This document shows, piece by piece, positions 1 through 7,111 of a stretch of DNA of 17,184 bases; position 1 is the stretch's first letter; each line of letters begins with the position of its first letter. This stretch comes from DASYAE01 sp036501535 (lineage in GTDB: Bacteria; Actinomycetota; Actinomycetes; Streptomycetales; Catenulisporaceae). A model generated the notes under the pieces. It searched no databases. It was not told the origin of the DNA and saw nothing but the letters and a program-made list of their open reading frames with translations. Where the stretch lies: contig DASYAE010000208.1 of assembly GCA_036501535.1 (NCBI GenBank), positions 1 to 17,184 of the forward strand. Reading direction: 5' to 3'. A program made the position numbers and the translations under genes.

Positions 1-1
1 G

Positions 2-685
2 TCGGCGTCGGTCGCGGTTCCGGCCGCGTTCGGGCGGTGTGCGGTGCGGTTCGGCGCGCAGATCGACGTGCAGCATCTCGTGCTCGGCGGTGCGGACGAC
101 CAGCTGCATGAACAGAAGGTGTCGGGCTATCTGGCCAAGTATGTGACCAAGGGTGTGGAGTCGGTGCGGGGGGTGAATCGGCCGATCCGGCATGCCTGGG
201 AGATCGACGTGTTGGTGAAGTCACCTCACATGCGGGTTCTGATGCGTACGTGTTGGCGGTTGGGTGGGCTGCCGCGGTTGCGGGGTCTGCGGTTGCGGGC
301 GTGGTGTCATACGCTGGGTTATCGGGGTCATGCGGTGACCAAGTCGCGTCGGTACTCCAGTACGTTCACGCGCTTGCGTACGGATCGGGTGGCTTACCAT
401 CACCGCAATGACGAGCCGGTGCCCGGCGGGGTGGTCACGGTGTCGGACTTCGTTTATGTCGATACGGGGTATCCCTCCGCGTCGGTGGCGGCGTTCGCGG
501 CTCAGGAGTATCGGGGCTTGGTGCAGAATCGCGAGCTGGCGCGTGATGCCCTGGCCCTGGAGCGGGCCGCCGGCCAGAGTGGACCACCGGTTGACCTGCG
601 CGCCGGGGCGGGTGGGCGGGTAGCGTTCCCGCCGCCGGATGGATCAACGCGCCTACGGCCGGGCGGGGGTGATGATCATGAGTGA
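2..685 (+). CDS. repSA: RepSA-like replication initiator, C-terminal part (5' cut by window edge)
   Basis: The frame is open from base 2, so the start lies outside the window; 227 residues are visible. RepSA proteins (pSAM2 family) nick the element origin and start rolling-circle replication of actinomycete integrative and conjugative elements. Seen here: the family's GYLAKYVTKG block, about residue 43 of the visible part, and the later LGYRGHAVTKSRRYS block followed by an Arg-rich stretch. Both are typical of the C-terminal half of these proteins. Family members are usually around 450-550 residues, so roughly half is missing to the left. T-ending and TTG codons are more frequent than in the chromosomal genes of the window, as expected for acquired DNA. 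The stop overlaps the start of the next small gene, suggesting co-translation. Family assignment rests on motif recognition only. Confidence 0.8.
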   Translation, partial: SASVAVPAAFGRCAVRFGAQIDVQHLVLGGADDQLHEQKVSGYLAKYVTKGVESVRGVNRPIRHAWEIDVLVKSPHMRVLMRTCWRLGGLPRLRGLRLRAWCHTLGYRGHAVTKSRRYSSTFTRLRTDRVAYHHRNDEPVPGGVVTVSDFVYVDTGYPSASVAAFAAQEYRGLVQNRELARDALALERAAGQSGPPVDLRAGAGGRVAFPPPDGSTRLRPGGGDDHE

Positions 686-866
686 GGGGCCTGAGCCGGA
701 GCGCACACCACCGGTGCCGCAGGATGCTGATGCTGCTGTGGTGGAGCAGGGTGCGCCGAATGATCGAGAGTTTCACCTGCGGCGGGTGGCGGCGGTGTGG
801 CCGCAGACGTTCTCGCGGCGCACGTTGGAACGGCTGGCGCGGCTGTTGGGTCCGGGTGTGGACTGA
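678..866 (+). CDS. Small hypothetical protein of the integrative element (possible accessory or directionality factor)
   Basis: A 62-residue product is read from ATG at 678, overlapping the rep stop by 8 bases. An in-frame ATG at 672 would add two residues. The G-rich run GGCGGGGG just upstream can serve as ribosome binding site. The first 30 residues are Pro/Glu/Ala-rich and look disordered. The rest (from about NDREFHLRRV to LERLARLLGPGVD) looks like two amphipathic basic helices. I do not recognise a family. In AICEs the gene after repSA is often an excisionase (Xis) partnered with a tyrosine integrase. Here the integrase is a serine recombinase, whose directionality factors are small and very diverse, so this gene is a positional candidate only. 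The overlap and the terminator behind it support a real gene. Confidence 0.6.
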   Translation: MSEGPEPERTPPVPQDADAAVVEQGAPNDREFHLRRVAAVWPQTFSRRTLERLARLLGPGVD

Positions 867-889
867 CCGGACCGGACCGGAGCGTGAGG

Positions 890-926
890 CGGCGGGCAGC
901 CCCCAGAGGATCGGGGCCGCCCGCCG
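890..926. terminator. Convergent hairpin terminator between rep operon and integrase
   Basis: Arms 890-903 and 913-926 are complementary over 14 bases with one A/C mismatch, around a 9-base loop. It lies just after the small gene's stop (866) and just before the integrase stop (943), between two convergent genes, so it can act in both directions. There is no U tract, as is usual in high-GC actinobacteria. Confidence 0.65.
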
Positions 927-942
927 TCGTGTCAGGCTGCTG

Positions 943-2466
943 TTACAGGTCGCGGGGGCGGATCGTGATCCGGCCGTAGTCCACCGCGCCGCGGCTGGTG
1001 CCCTCGCCGATGACGATGGAGTCGATCAGGAATCGGAAGATCGCGTTGATCCGGTCGACGTCGCCTGCCTGCTCCAGCTTCTCCCACGCGGCGCGCGCTC
1101 CGGGACCGACCATGCCGCGCAGGATCGACTTTGCGGGCCGCACGGTGTGCTTGGCCTGGCGCTTGGCGGCTTCGGCCTTGAGCTCGTCGCTCATCCGCTC
1201 GTACTGCGCCGTGGTGATCTTCCGGCGGATCCACAGGGTTTCCAGCTCGGCCAGCCGCGCCCGGTCCTCCTCGGCCGCCGCGGCGTCCTCGGCGCTGAAC
1301 GCCTCGGCGGCGGGCAGGCCGGACAGGTCCAGCGTCTCCAGCTTGGCCAGCACCGCGTCCTTGACGAACGCCTCCAACTCGGCCGCCGCGAACCGGCGCG
1401 CACACGCAATGGGCTTGTTGTTCGCGTCGGTGGGTCGGCGGTCCTTGCGGCACTGGTAGCCGGGATTGTGGTTGCCCGGCGCGCCGTTCATGTGCCGCTT
1501 GCAGCGCGCGCAGATCACCAGGCCCCGCAGCAGGTACGGGCGCCGGGTGCACTTCGCGTTCCACTGCGCGGCGCGGAAGTTCAGCTTCTCCTGCACCTCG
1601 TAGAACGTGCCGGTATCCACAATCGCGGGCCAGGTGCCCGGCCCGATCGCCTCGCCGCGAAAGACCCGCAGTCCGGCCACGTGCGGGGAGCGCAGCAGGG
1701 AGAGCAGGGTGTTCGCCTCGAACTGCTTGCCGTTCGCGGTCAGCTCGCGGGCCTGGCGCAGCGCGGCGGCTATTTCAGAGGTCGAATACCCGTCGAGAAA
1801 GTAGTCGAATATCGCCCGGATGATCTCGGCTTCGTGCTCGATGACCTTCTGCCCGGTGGCGTCGTAGCCGTAGCGGCGCAGTCCGGTGTGCGGCATCCCG
1901 TCCGCTGCGCGCTCCTCCATCTTCGACTTGATCCGCCGTGAGGTGTCATCCGACGAGCGGCAGGCGTGCGCGACCTCGATGCGCAGAATGAACCGGTCGT
2001 CCGGGTCGGAGAGATCCCGGCCGCCCGCCTGCCCGTGCAGGGTGACGTGGTGGTCCTCGCTCTCGTCCAAGAGCTCTTCGAGGTCCTTGGGCTGGCGCAT
2101 CATCCGGTCCGGGTGGTAGGCCAGCACGTGCCGGACCTCCCCGGCGCGCAGCGTCTCCAACAGGCTGTCCCATCCCGGGCGCTTGCGGTCGCGCTTCCAC
2201 GCGGAGCGGTTGGGGTCCTTGAACACCAGTTCGGGCGGCACGACCAGACCGAGCCTCGCGGCGATCTCCCGCAGGATCTCCTCTTGCCGCTCCACCCCGG
2301 TCTGATCCTCGTCGGTGATCTTCGATATGCGGCAGTACAGCGCCGCGGACTGACCCGCCCACGTCTTCGGGTCGCGCAGCGCGGCGTGCTCCGCACGCAT
2401 CTCCCGAACCCGGGCAAGTCGCTGATTCCGTGCTACAGTCTGGCTGTTCGCCTCATCAGTGGTCAT
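943..2466 (-). CDS. int: Large serine recombinase / integrase
   Basis: The 507-residue protein is a large serine recombinase that inserts and excises the element by cutting att sites through a phosphoserine link. Resolvase domain: YCRIS with the likely nucleophile Ser48, and DRMMR (residues 120-124) with catalytic arginines. Recombinase domain: from the TSRRIKSKMEERAADG region, with GLRRYGYD, onward. Zinc ribbon: Cys319 and Cys322 (CARC), Cys339 and Cys355. The C-terminal part, rich in Ala, Glu, Arg and Lys, looks like the coiled coil of this family. The start chosen is ATG at 2466 (MTTDEANSQ). The frame runs upstream to 2562, but that part reads antisense through the plc remnant and is not integrase-like. 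The N-terminal extension of about 40 residues before the catalytic block is common in actinobacterial members. The gene lies at the element's right edge with its start facing the chromosome junction. A TACACT hexamer at 2478-2473 lies only 6 bases from the ATG, so the mRNA may be leaderless. Confidence 0.93.
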   Translation of the reverse strand: MTTDEANSQTVARNQRLARVREMRAEHAALRDPKTWAGQSAALYCRISKITDEDQTGVERQEEILREIAARLGLVVPPELVFKDPNRSAWKRDRKRPGWDSLLETLRAGEVRHVLAYHPDRMMRQPKDLEELLDESEDHHVTLHGQAGGRDLSDPDDRFILRIEVAHACRSSDDTSRRIKSKMEERAADGMPHTGLRRYGYDATGQKVIEHEAEIIRAIFDYFLDGYSTSEIAAALRQARELTANGKQFEANTLLSLLRSPHVAGLRVFRGEAIGPGTWPAIVDTGTFYEVQEKLNFRAAQWNAKCTRRPYLLRGLVICARCKRHMNGAPGNHNPGYQCRKDRRPTDANNKPIACARRFAAAELEAFVKDAVLAKLETLDLSGLPAAEAFSAEDAAAAEEDRARLAELETLWIRRKITTAQYERMSDELKAEAAKRQAKHTVRPAKSILRGMVGPGARAAWEKLEQAGDVDRINAIFRFLIDSIVIGEGTSRGAVDYGRITIRPRDL

Positions 2467-2500
2467 ATACCTAGTGTACGGAAAGGGTATGACATAGGTG
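2467..2500. other. Inferred element-chromosome junction (attR-like site)
   Basis: The integrase gene ends on the left of this stretch, and on the right a phospholipase C frame resumes in the middle of the protein. The codon before GTG 2498 is TAG, whereas family members usually have a Gly there (GVSWKVY). The crossover is therefore at or within a few bases of 2496-2500. The imperfect inverted repeat GTCATA (2462-2467) and TATGAC (2488-2493) spans the element side and may contribute to integrase binding. The exact core dinucleotide cannot be set because the left junction is outside the window. Confidence 0.6.
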
Positions 2501-3304
2501 AGCTGGAAGGTGTACAGCGACCCGGTCAGCCTGGTCGCGCTCAACCCGCTGCCGTTCTTCAAGGCCTACAACAACCCGCTGTCGATCACCGGGCTCGAGC
2601 TCATCTCCCGGGCGCTCACCCCGCAGTACCCGGGCACGTTCAAGTCCGACGTCGCCTCGGGCAGCCTGCCCTCGGTCTCCTGGATCATCCCGCCGGTGGC
2701 CGAGTGCGAGCACCCGGCCGCGCCGCCGGAGTACGGCGAGTACTTCGTGCAGGAGGTGCTGAGCACCCTGGTGTCCAATCCGGAGGTGTGGGCGCAGACC
2801 CTGGTCATCCTGGTCTACGACGAGAACGGCGGCTTCTTCGACCACGTGCCGCCGCCCACCGCGCCGGCCGGCACCGCGGGCGAGTGGCTGGCCACGCTGC
2901 CCTCCGCGGCCGGCGGCGTCGACGGCCCGGTCGGCCTCGGCTTCCGCACCCCCTGCCTGGTGGTCTCGCCGTTCACCGCGGGCGGCTACCGGTACTCCGG
3001 CACCCTCGACCACACCTCGGTGCTGCGCTTCATCGAGACCCGGTTCGGGGTGGCCGTGCCGAACCTGTCCGCCTGGCGGCGCAGCGTGACCGGCGACTTC
3101 ACCGGCGTGCTCAACCTGTCCGCGGCACCGGTGACCTCGTTCCCCTCGCTGCCGGTCGCCTCGCTCGGCGACACCTCGACGGCCGAGCAGGCGGTGCTGA
3201 ACGCGCTCGCCGGCACGCTCGACGTCGGCATCCCGTACCCGCTGCCGAACAGCAACTCGATGCCGAGCCAGGAGACCACCCCGGCCCGGCCCGTGGTGCC
3301 GTAG
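2498..3304 (+). pseudogene. Phospholipase C (phosphoesterase family), C-terminal fragment split by the integrative element
   Basis: The 268 residues match the C-terminal half of secreted bacterial phosphatidylcholine-type phospholipases C (phosphoesterase family, normally about 480-520 residues, usually Tat-exported). Seen: VSWKVY at the very start; VSWIIPPVAECEHPAAPP; NPEVWAQTLVILVYDENGG followed by FFDHVPPP, which carries Asp/His metal ligands; and DHTSVLRFIETRFGV. Missing are the signal peptide and the N-terminal active-site region (ENRSFDHY-type in the family), which should lie beyond the element's left end. GTG at 2498 could be used as a new start, since GAAAGGG lies at 2481-2487, but the product would lack a signal peptide and half its active site. 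It is read as an inactivated gene; precise excision of the element could restore it. The frame itself has no internal stop, so the break may be recent. Confidence 0.82.
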
Positions 3305-3353
3305 GTGCCGTAGCCGTTCCCGTTCCACATCGGTCAGAAGTCTGCGATGCCCG

Positions 3354-3405
3354 CGGCCCCCGCGGCTCGAGCGGTGATTTCCCTGCGCTCGAGCCGCGGG
3401 GGCCG
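3354..3405. terminator. Strong hairpin terminator behind plc
   Basis: A perfect 19-bp inverted repeat has arms at 3354-3372 and 3387-3405 with a 14-base loop (GGTGATTTCCCTGC). The arms contain CTCGAG and a run of five C or G. It starts about 50 bases after the plc stop, with no clear U tract. It should end plc transcription and insulate the helicase gene from outward element promoters. Confidence 0.8.
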
Positions 3406-3458
3406 GTGCGTTTCAGGCCTCTGTCCATCCTGCCCTACTGCCCCGCGCCCGCTCGCGC

Positions 3459-3464
3459 TACAGT
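3459..3464 (+). promoter_or_regulatory. Possible -10 element for the helicase-nuclease gene
   Basis: TACAGT matches the TAnnnT pattern of actinobacterial -10 boxes and is the only good match between the plc terminator and the helicase gene. No convincing -35 sequence lies at the expected distance. A start near 3471 would give a leader of about 120 bases to GTG 3590, or about 20 bases to ATG 3494. Confidence 0.25.
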
Positions 3465-3589
3465 CGGTGTCCGAATGTAATGGCAGATCGACAATGAGTG
3501 CCGCAGTGCACTGTCTCGCCGCGGAAAGGGGACCCGCGCACGAGGCCCGACGGGTCGGGACGGCGGCTGCGGAGGGGTGGGGATTCACC

Positions 3590-6500
3590 GTGCCGGACTG
3601 GCGCGACGAAGTGTGCGTGGCGCTCAAGGCCTGGCTGGCCGTGGAAGGCGGCAGCGGCCAGAAGCCGTCGTGGAAGCTGGTCGGCCGCGCCCGGCCGGAG
3701 GGCGCCGAGGGCTGGTACCAGGTCGACCTGCGCGGCACGAAGGTCTCCGAGGAGCAGTTCGAGCGGCTCCGGCTGGCCGGCGCGCGGGCCCCCGCCTCCG
3801 GCCCGGCGGGGAGCGACGGCGGGAACGGGAAGGCCGCGGCTGCTTCATCCGGCGACGCGGAGAACGCCGGATACGCCGTGATGGACGCGGTTCTGGACGG
3901 CGCCGTGCTGCGGGTGCGCGTCGCGGAGTTCGCCGAAGTCGACGACCCGCACCTGTGGACCTACCGCCAGCCGCCGGCCTTCCTGACCGCGGCGTTGCAC
4001 GACGGCATCGCGAACCTGACCGAGCCCGGACTCGCCCATGTGCTCGCTCGCGGCGAGCTCAACGGCACCTCCGCGGCCCCGAATGCGGCGGGGCTCGTCG
4101 CCGACGGCGGCCGGGTGCTCAACGAGCAGCAGGCCGAGGCCTATCGCGCCGCTTTGGGGACCGGCCTCTGGCTGGTCTGGGGCCCGCCCGGCACCGGGAA
4201 GACCGAGGTGCTGCGCCGGGCCATCGGCGACCTGCTGAACGCCGGCCGGCGCGTGCTGCTGGTGTCCGCCACGAACATCGCGGTCGACAATGCCCTGCTG
4301 CGCGTCGTGCGGGACCAGCCGCGCGTGCCCGGCCGCATGGTGCGGGTCGGCACACCGCAGCTCCCTGAGATCGCCGCGGATCCGAACGTCGCGCTGCCGG
4401 CCCTCGTCCGCACCCGGCTGAGCCACCTCGAACAGCAGCGGCAGCAGGTCGAGAACCGCCTCATGGAGCTGCGCCGCAACAGCAGCGAACTGGCCGAATG
4501 CCGCAAGCGCATCACAGGATTCGATCAGACCGCGTACGCCGCCGCGCGCCAGGTGACCACATCCGACCCGGACAGCCGCCATGCTGCGTTGAGCGAAGCC
4601 CTGAGCACGGCCCGGACCCAGGCTGAGGCCGCCGCGCGTGCGGCACGGCAGGCGCAGGACCGCGCCAAGCAGGCGACCGCCGAATACGCCGCGGCCGAAC
4701 CCTCACTGCGAACCTGGCGGCAGATCGGCGAGATCATCGCCACCACGAACCGCACCACCAAGGCAGCGGCCGATCAGGCCGCGCAGATCCTGCAGGCGAA
4801 CGCATCCGTCCAGGCGGCCACCGAGAAGCTGGCCGCCTGGGAAGCGCAGCCCGCGCTCAAGCGACGGCTGACCCGCGGTGAAGGCGAGCAGCTCAAACAG
4901 CAGCAGGCCGATTGGCTCCGGCATGCGTCGGCGCTCCGGGACGAGGTGCACGCGGCGCAGGCCATTGCGAAGGCACACTACGACCGGGCCCAAGCGGATG
5001 TCGCACACCTGACGCAGCAGGCCGGGCTCAGCCGCGAGCAGGTCGGCGCGCTCGAAACCGCGGCACACGCCACGCGGGACGAACTGACGGCGGCGACGAA
5101 CGAGTTCGACGCCCGGCTCGCGCGGCATACCGCGGCGCAGGCGGAACTCGACCGGTTCCGATCCGCTGCGGCCGTGGTCATCCCCGCGGACCGGGCCGGG
5201 CTGCCCGCCGTCGCGGCGCGCGCCGCGCAGCTTCAGCGGCTACTGGGAACCGGCGCGGACAAGCGGACCGCGTTCGAAAAGGAGCACGCCCGGCTCGAAG
5301 CCGAGTACGACCGGCTGTCCCGGGACGCCTCCGGTGAGATCGTGCGCGGTGCCCGGCTGGTGGCCACCACGCTGGCCCGCTTCCGGATCAACGCCGCCGT
5401 GCTAGCCGGGCCGTACGACGCCGTGTTCATCGACGAGGTCGGCTCGGCCGCGCTGCCCGAAGTCCTGCTCGCGGTGGCGAAGGCCGGCCGGGTCGCCGTC
5501 ATGCTCGGCGACTTCATGCAGCTCGGCGCGGTCGGCCTGGACGACCTGGCGCAGAAGGTGAAGCAGCCGGTCTTCACCAAGTGGGTGGCCCGGGACGTCT
5601 TCGAGCACTGCGGCATCGCGGCGCCGGCCGACGCCCGCTCCCACCCCCGGTGTATCAGCCTCCAGGAACAGCACCGCTTCGGCCTGGACGTGATGGAGCT
5701 GGCGAACCGCTGCGCCTACGACGGCCTGTTGCAGGCGGGACCCGGACCGCGCAACCGCGGCCGCGGCAGCGCGCACGACCCGCAGATCATCCTGCTCGAC
5801 ACCGACGGCCTCGGTGCGCTCGAACATATCTACCGGACCAACGGCCGGGTCTCCGGCTGGTGGGCGGCCGGAACCATGCTGTCGCGAGCTGTCGCCGAGT
5901 TGCACGCCGCCGAGCACAAGGACGTCGGGATCGTGACTCCGTACACGGCGCAGGCCGAGGCGTCGCTGGAGGCGCTGCGCGATCTGGAAGCATCAGGCGG
6001 CGTATTCGCCGATGTCGGCACCGCGCACCGGTTCCAGGGCCGGGAGTTCCCCGTGGTCGTGTTCGACACGGTCGAGAACCGCGACTCCGGCGGCGGCTGG
6101 ATCGCGAAGGCGTCGCGGGCCGTCGCCGCGAGCAGCTGGCAGCGCAGCGGCCTGCGCCTTTTCAACGTGGCCAGCACGCGAGTGCAGCAGACGCTCTACA
6201 TCATCGCGAGCGGGGACCGGGTGCTGAACGCCGCGCCGGGCACGCCGCTGGCCGTCCTGCGCGACCTGGTGCGCGACAACCGCGCAGTGCGGATGCCCGC
6301 GAGCCGATACGTCGGCGGCTTCGGCGACATCCCCGCCGAGCACGGCGAGCTGGTCGGCCAACTCGGCGAAGTGCTGGCCCGTCACGTCGAAGTGGCTGCG
6401 CTTGACGACGAGCGGTCGTTCTACAAGACCTTCGTGCCGCGTATCGAGGCCGCCCGTTCCTCCATATGGCTCTGGGCGCCCTGGTCGCTCAAACGCAGCA

Positions 6501-6958
6501 AGGCCATCATTCCCGCCCTCACCGACGCCGCGGCGCGCGGAGTGCGGGTTGTCGTGTTCACCCGCGGGCCGGAGGACAAACTGCACGAGCTGAACCCGGA
6601 ACAGCTCACGGCGCTGCGCGCCGCCGGGTTCCCCGTGGTCCTGATGCACAAGATGCACCAGAAGATCGCGATCTTCGACGAGTCGGTCACGCTCTACGGC
6701 AGCCTCAACCCGCTCTCCCAGAGCGACACCCGCGAGACGATGATGACCCTGCTCGGGGGCGCCCTCGCCCGCCGGATCCTCAAGGAGGAGCACGCCGCGG
6801 CGTTCTCCAAGCCGCCGCGCTGCGGCGCCTGCCGCGGTACCGACGTCGACCTGCGCCGCGGCTCGGGAAGGAACGACGGCTGGTACTGGCGCTGCTTCTC
6901 GCAGGCCTGCCCGGGCCGTGCCGGCACCAAGGCGTGGACCCAGAAGATCACGTTCTGA
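3590..6958 (+). CDS. UPF1-like SF1 helicase fused to PLD-type nuclease and zinc ribbon (type II Mokosh-like defence protein)
   Basis: One 1,122-residue protein. Numbering is from GTG 3590, chosen for GGAGGGG at 3571-3577; ATG 3494 in frame would add 32 residues of poor character. Order: an N-terminal domain; a Q-motif-like LNEQQAEAY; Walker A GPPGTGKT (198-205); a long Ala/Gln/Glu/Arg-rich coiled-coil insertion (about 275-590); Walker B VFIDEV (612-617); GDFMQLGAV; QEQHRFGLD; TAHRFQG (811-817); and NVASTR (859-864) with the motif VI arginine. These are SF1B, UPF1/COG1112-type helicase motifs. After it comes a PLD domain with one HKD motif (His1023, Lys1025, Asp1030, then GSLN), so a dimer would be needed for a full nuclease site. 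Last is a zinc ribbon (Cys1078, Cys1081, Cys1102, Cys1107). Helicase plus PLD in one chain is the layout of type II Mokosh (MkoC), an anti-phage system. The defence role is inference from architecture and from the neighbouring integrative element. It is probably transcribed alone. Confidence 0.9.
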   Translation: MPDWRDEVCVALKAWLAVEGGSGQKPSWKLVGRARPEGAEGWYQVDLRGTKVSEEQFERLRLAGARAPASGPAGSDGGNGKAAAASSGDAENAGYAVMDAVLDGAVLRVRVAEFAEVDDPHLWTYRQPPAFLTAALHDGIANLTEPGLAHVLARGELNGTSAAPNAAGLVADGGRVLNEQQAEAYRAALGTGLWLVWGPPGTGKTEVLRRAIGDLLNAGRRVLLVSATNIAVDNALLRVVRDQPRVPGRMVRVGTPQLPEIAADPNVALPALVRTRLSHLEQQRQQVENRLMELRRNSSELAECRKRITGFDQTAYAAARQVTTSDPDSRHAALSEALSTARTQAEAAARAARQAQDRAKQATAEYAAAEPSLRTWRQIGEIIATTNRTTKAAADQAAQILQANASVQAATEKLAAWEAQPALKRRLTRGEGEQLKQQQADWLRHASALRDEVHAAQAIAKAHYDRAQADVAHLTQQAGLSREQVGALETAAHATRDELTAATNEFDARLARHTAAQAELDRFRSAAAVVIPADRAGLPAVAARAAQLQRLLGTGADKRTAFEKEHARLEAEYDRLSRDASGEIVRGARLVATTLARFRINAAVLAGPYDAVFIDEVGSAALPEVLLAVAKAGRVAVMLGDFMQLGAVGLDDLAQKVKQPVFTKWVARDVFEHCGIAAPADARSHPRCISLQEQHRFGLDVMELANRCAYDGLLQAGPGPRNRGRGSAHDPQIILLDTDGLGALEHIYRTNGRVSGWWAAGTMLSRAVAELHAAEHKDVGIVTPYTAQAEASLEALRDLEASGGVFADVGTAHRFQGREFPVVVFDTVENRDSGGGWIAKASRAVAASSWQRSGLRLFNVASTRVQQTLYIIASGDRVLNAAPGTPLAVLRDLVRDNRAVRMPASRYVGGFGDIPAEHGELVGQLGEVLARHVEVAALDDERSFYKTFVPRIEAARSSIWLWAPWSLKRSKAIIPALTDAAARGVRVVVFTRGPEDKLHELNPEQLTALRAAGFPVVLMHKMHQKIAIFDESVTLYGSLNPLSQSDTRETMMTLLGGALARRILKEEHAAAFSKPPRCGACRGTDVDLRRGSGRNDGWYWRCFSQACPGRAGTKAWTQKITF

Positions 6959-7111
6959 GGCGCGGCCCGCTGCGCGGCCGTCCTGCCGTGTGATCCGCGC
7001 GACAGCGGGGTGCGCGGGCGGGCGGGCGTCGTGGATACTCGGAGCGGAGACTCGAATCCAGGGCGGCCACCCGGCGACGGGCGCCGACCCGATCAGCCGA
7101 CGAGAGGAACC

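Noticed and set aside
870..884. Short tandem ACCGG repeats
   Set aside because: Only about three 5-base units, in a GC-rich spacer; no sign of an iteron array or array origin.
2467..2562. N-terminal extension of the integrase (32 codons)
   Set aside because: It reads antisense through the plc remnant past the inferred att junction; the normal integrase N-terminus starts at ATG 2466.
3347..3589. Longer N-terminus for the helicase gene (ATG 3347 or ATG 3494)
   Set aside because: ATG 3347 lies before the plc terminator hairpin and is not credible. ATG 3494 is possible but lacks a ribosome binding site and adds uncharacteristic sequence; GTG 3590 follows GGAGGGG.
6963..7017. Small inverted repeats after the helicase gene
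   Set aside because: Stems of only 5-6 bp in very GC-rich sequence are expected by chance; not called as a terminator.
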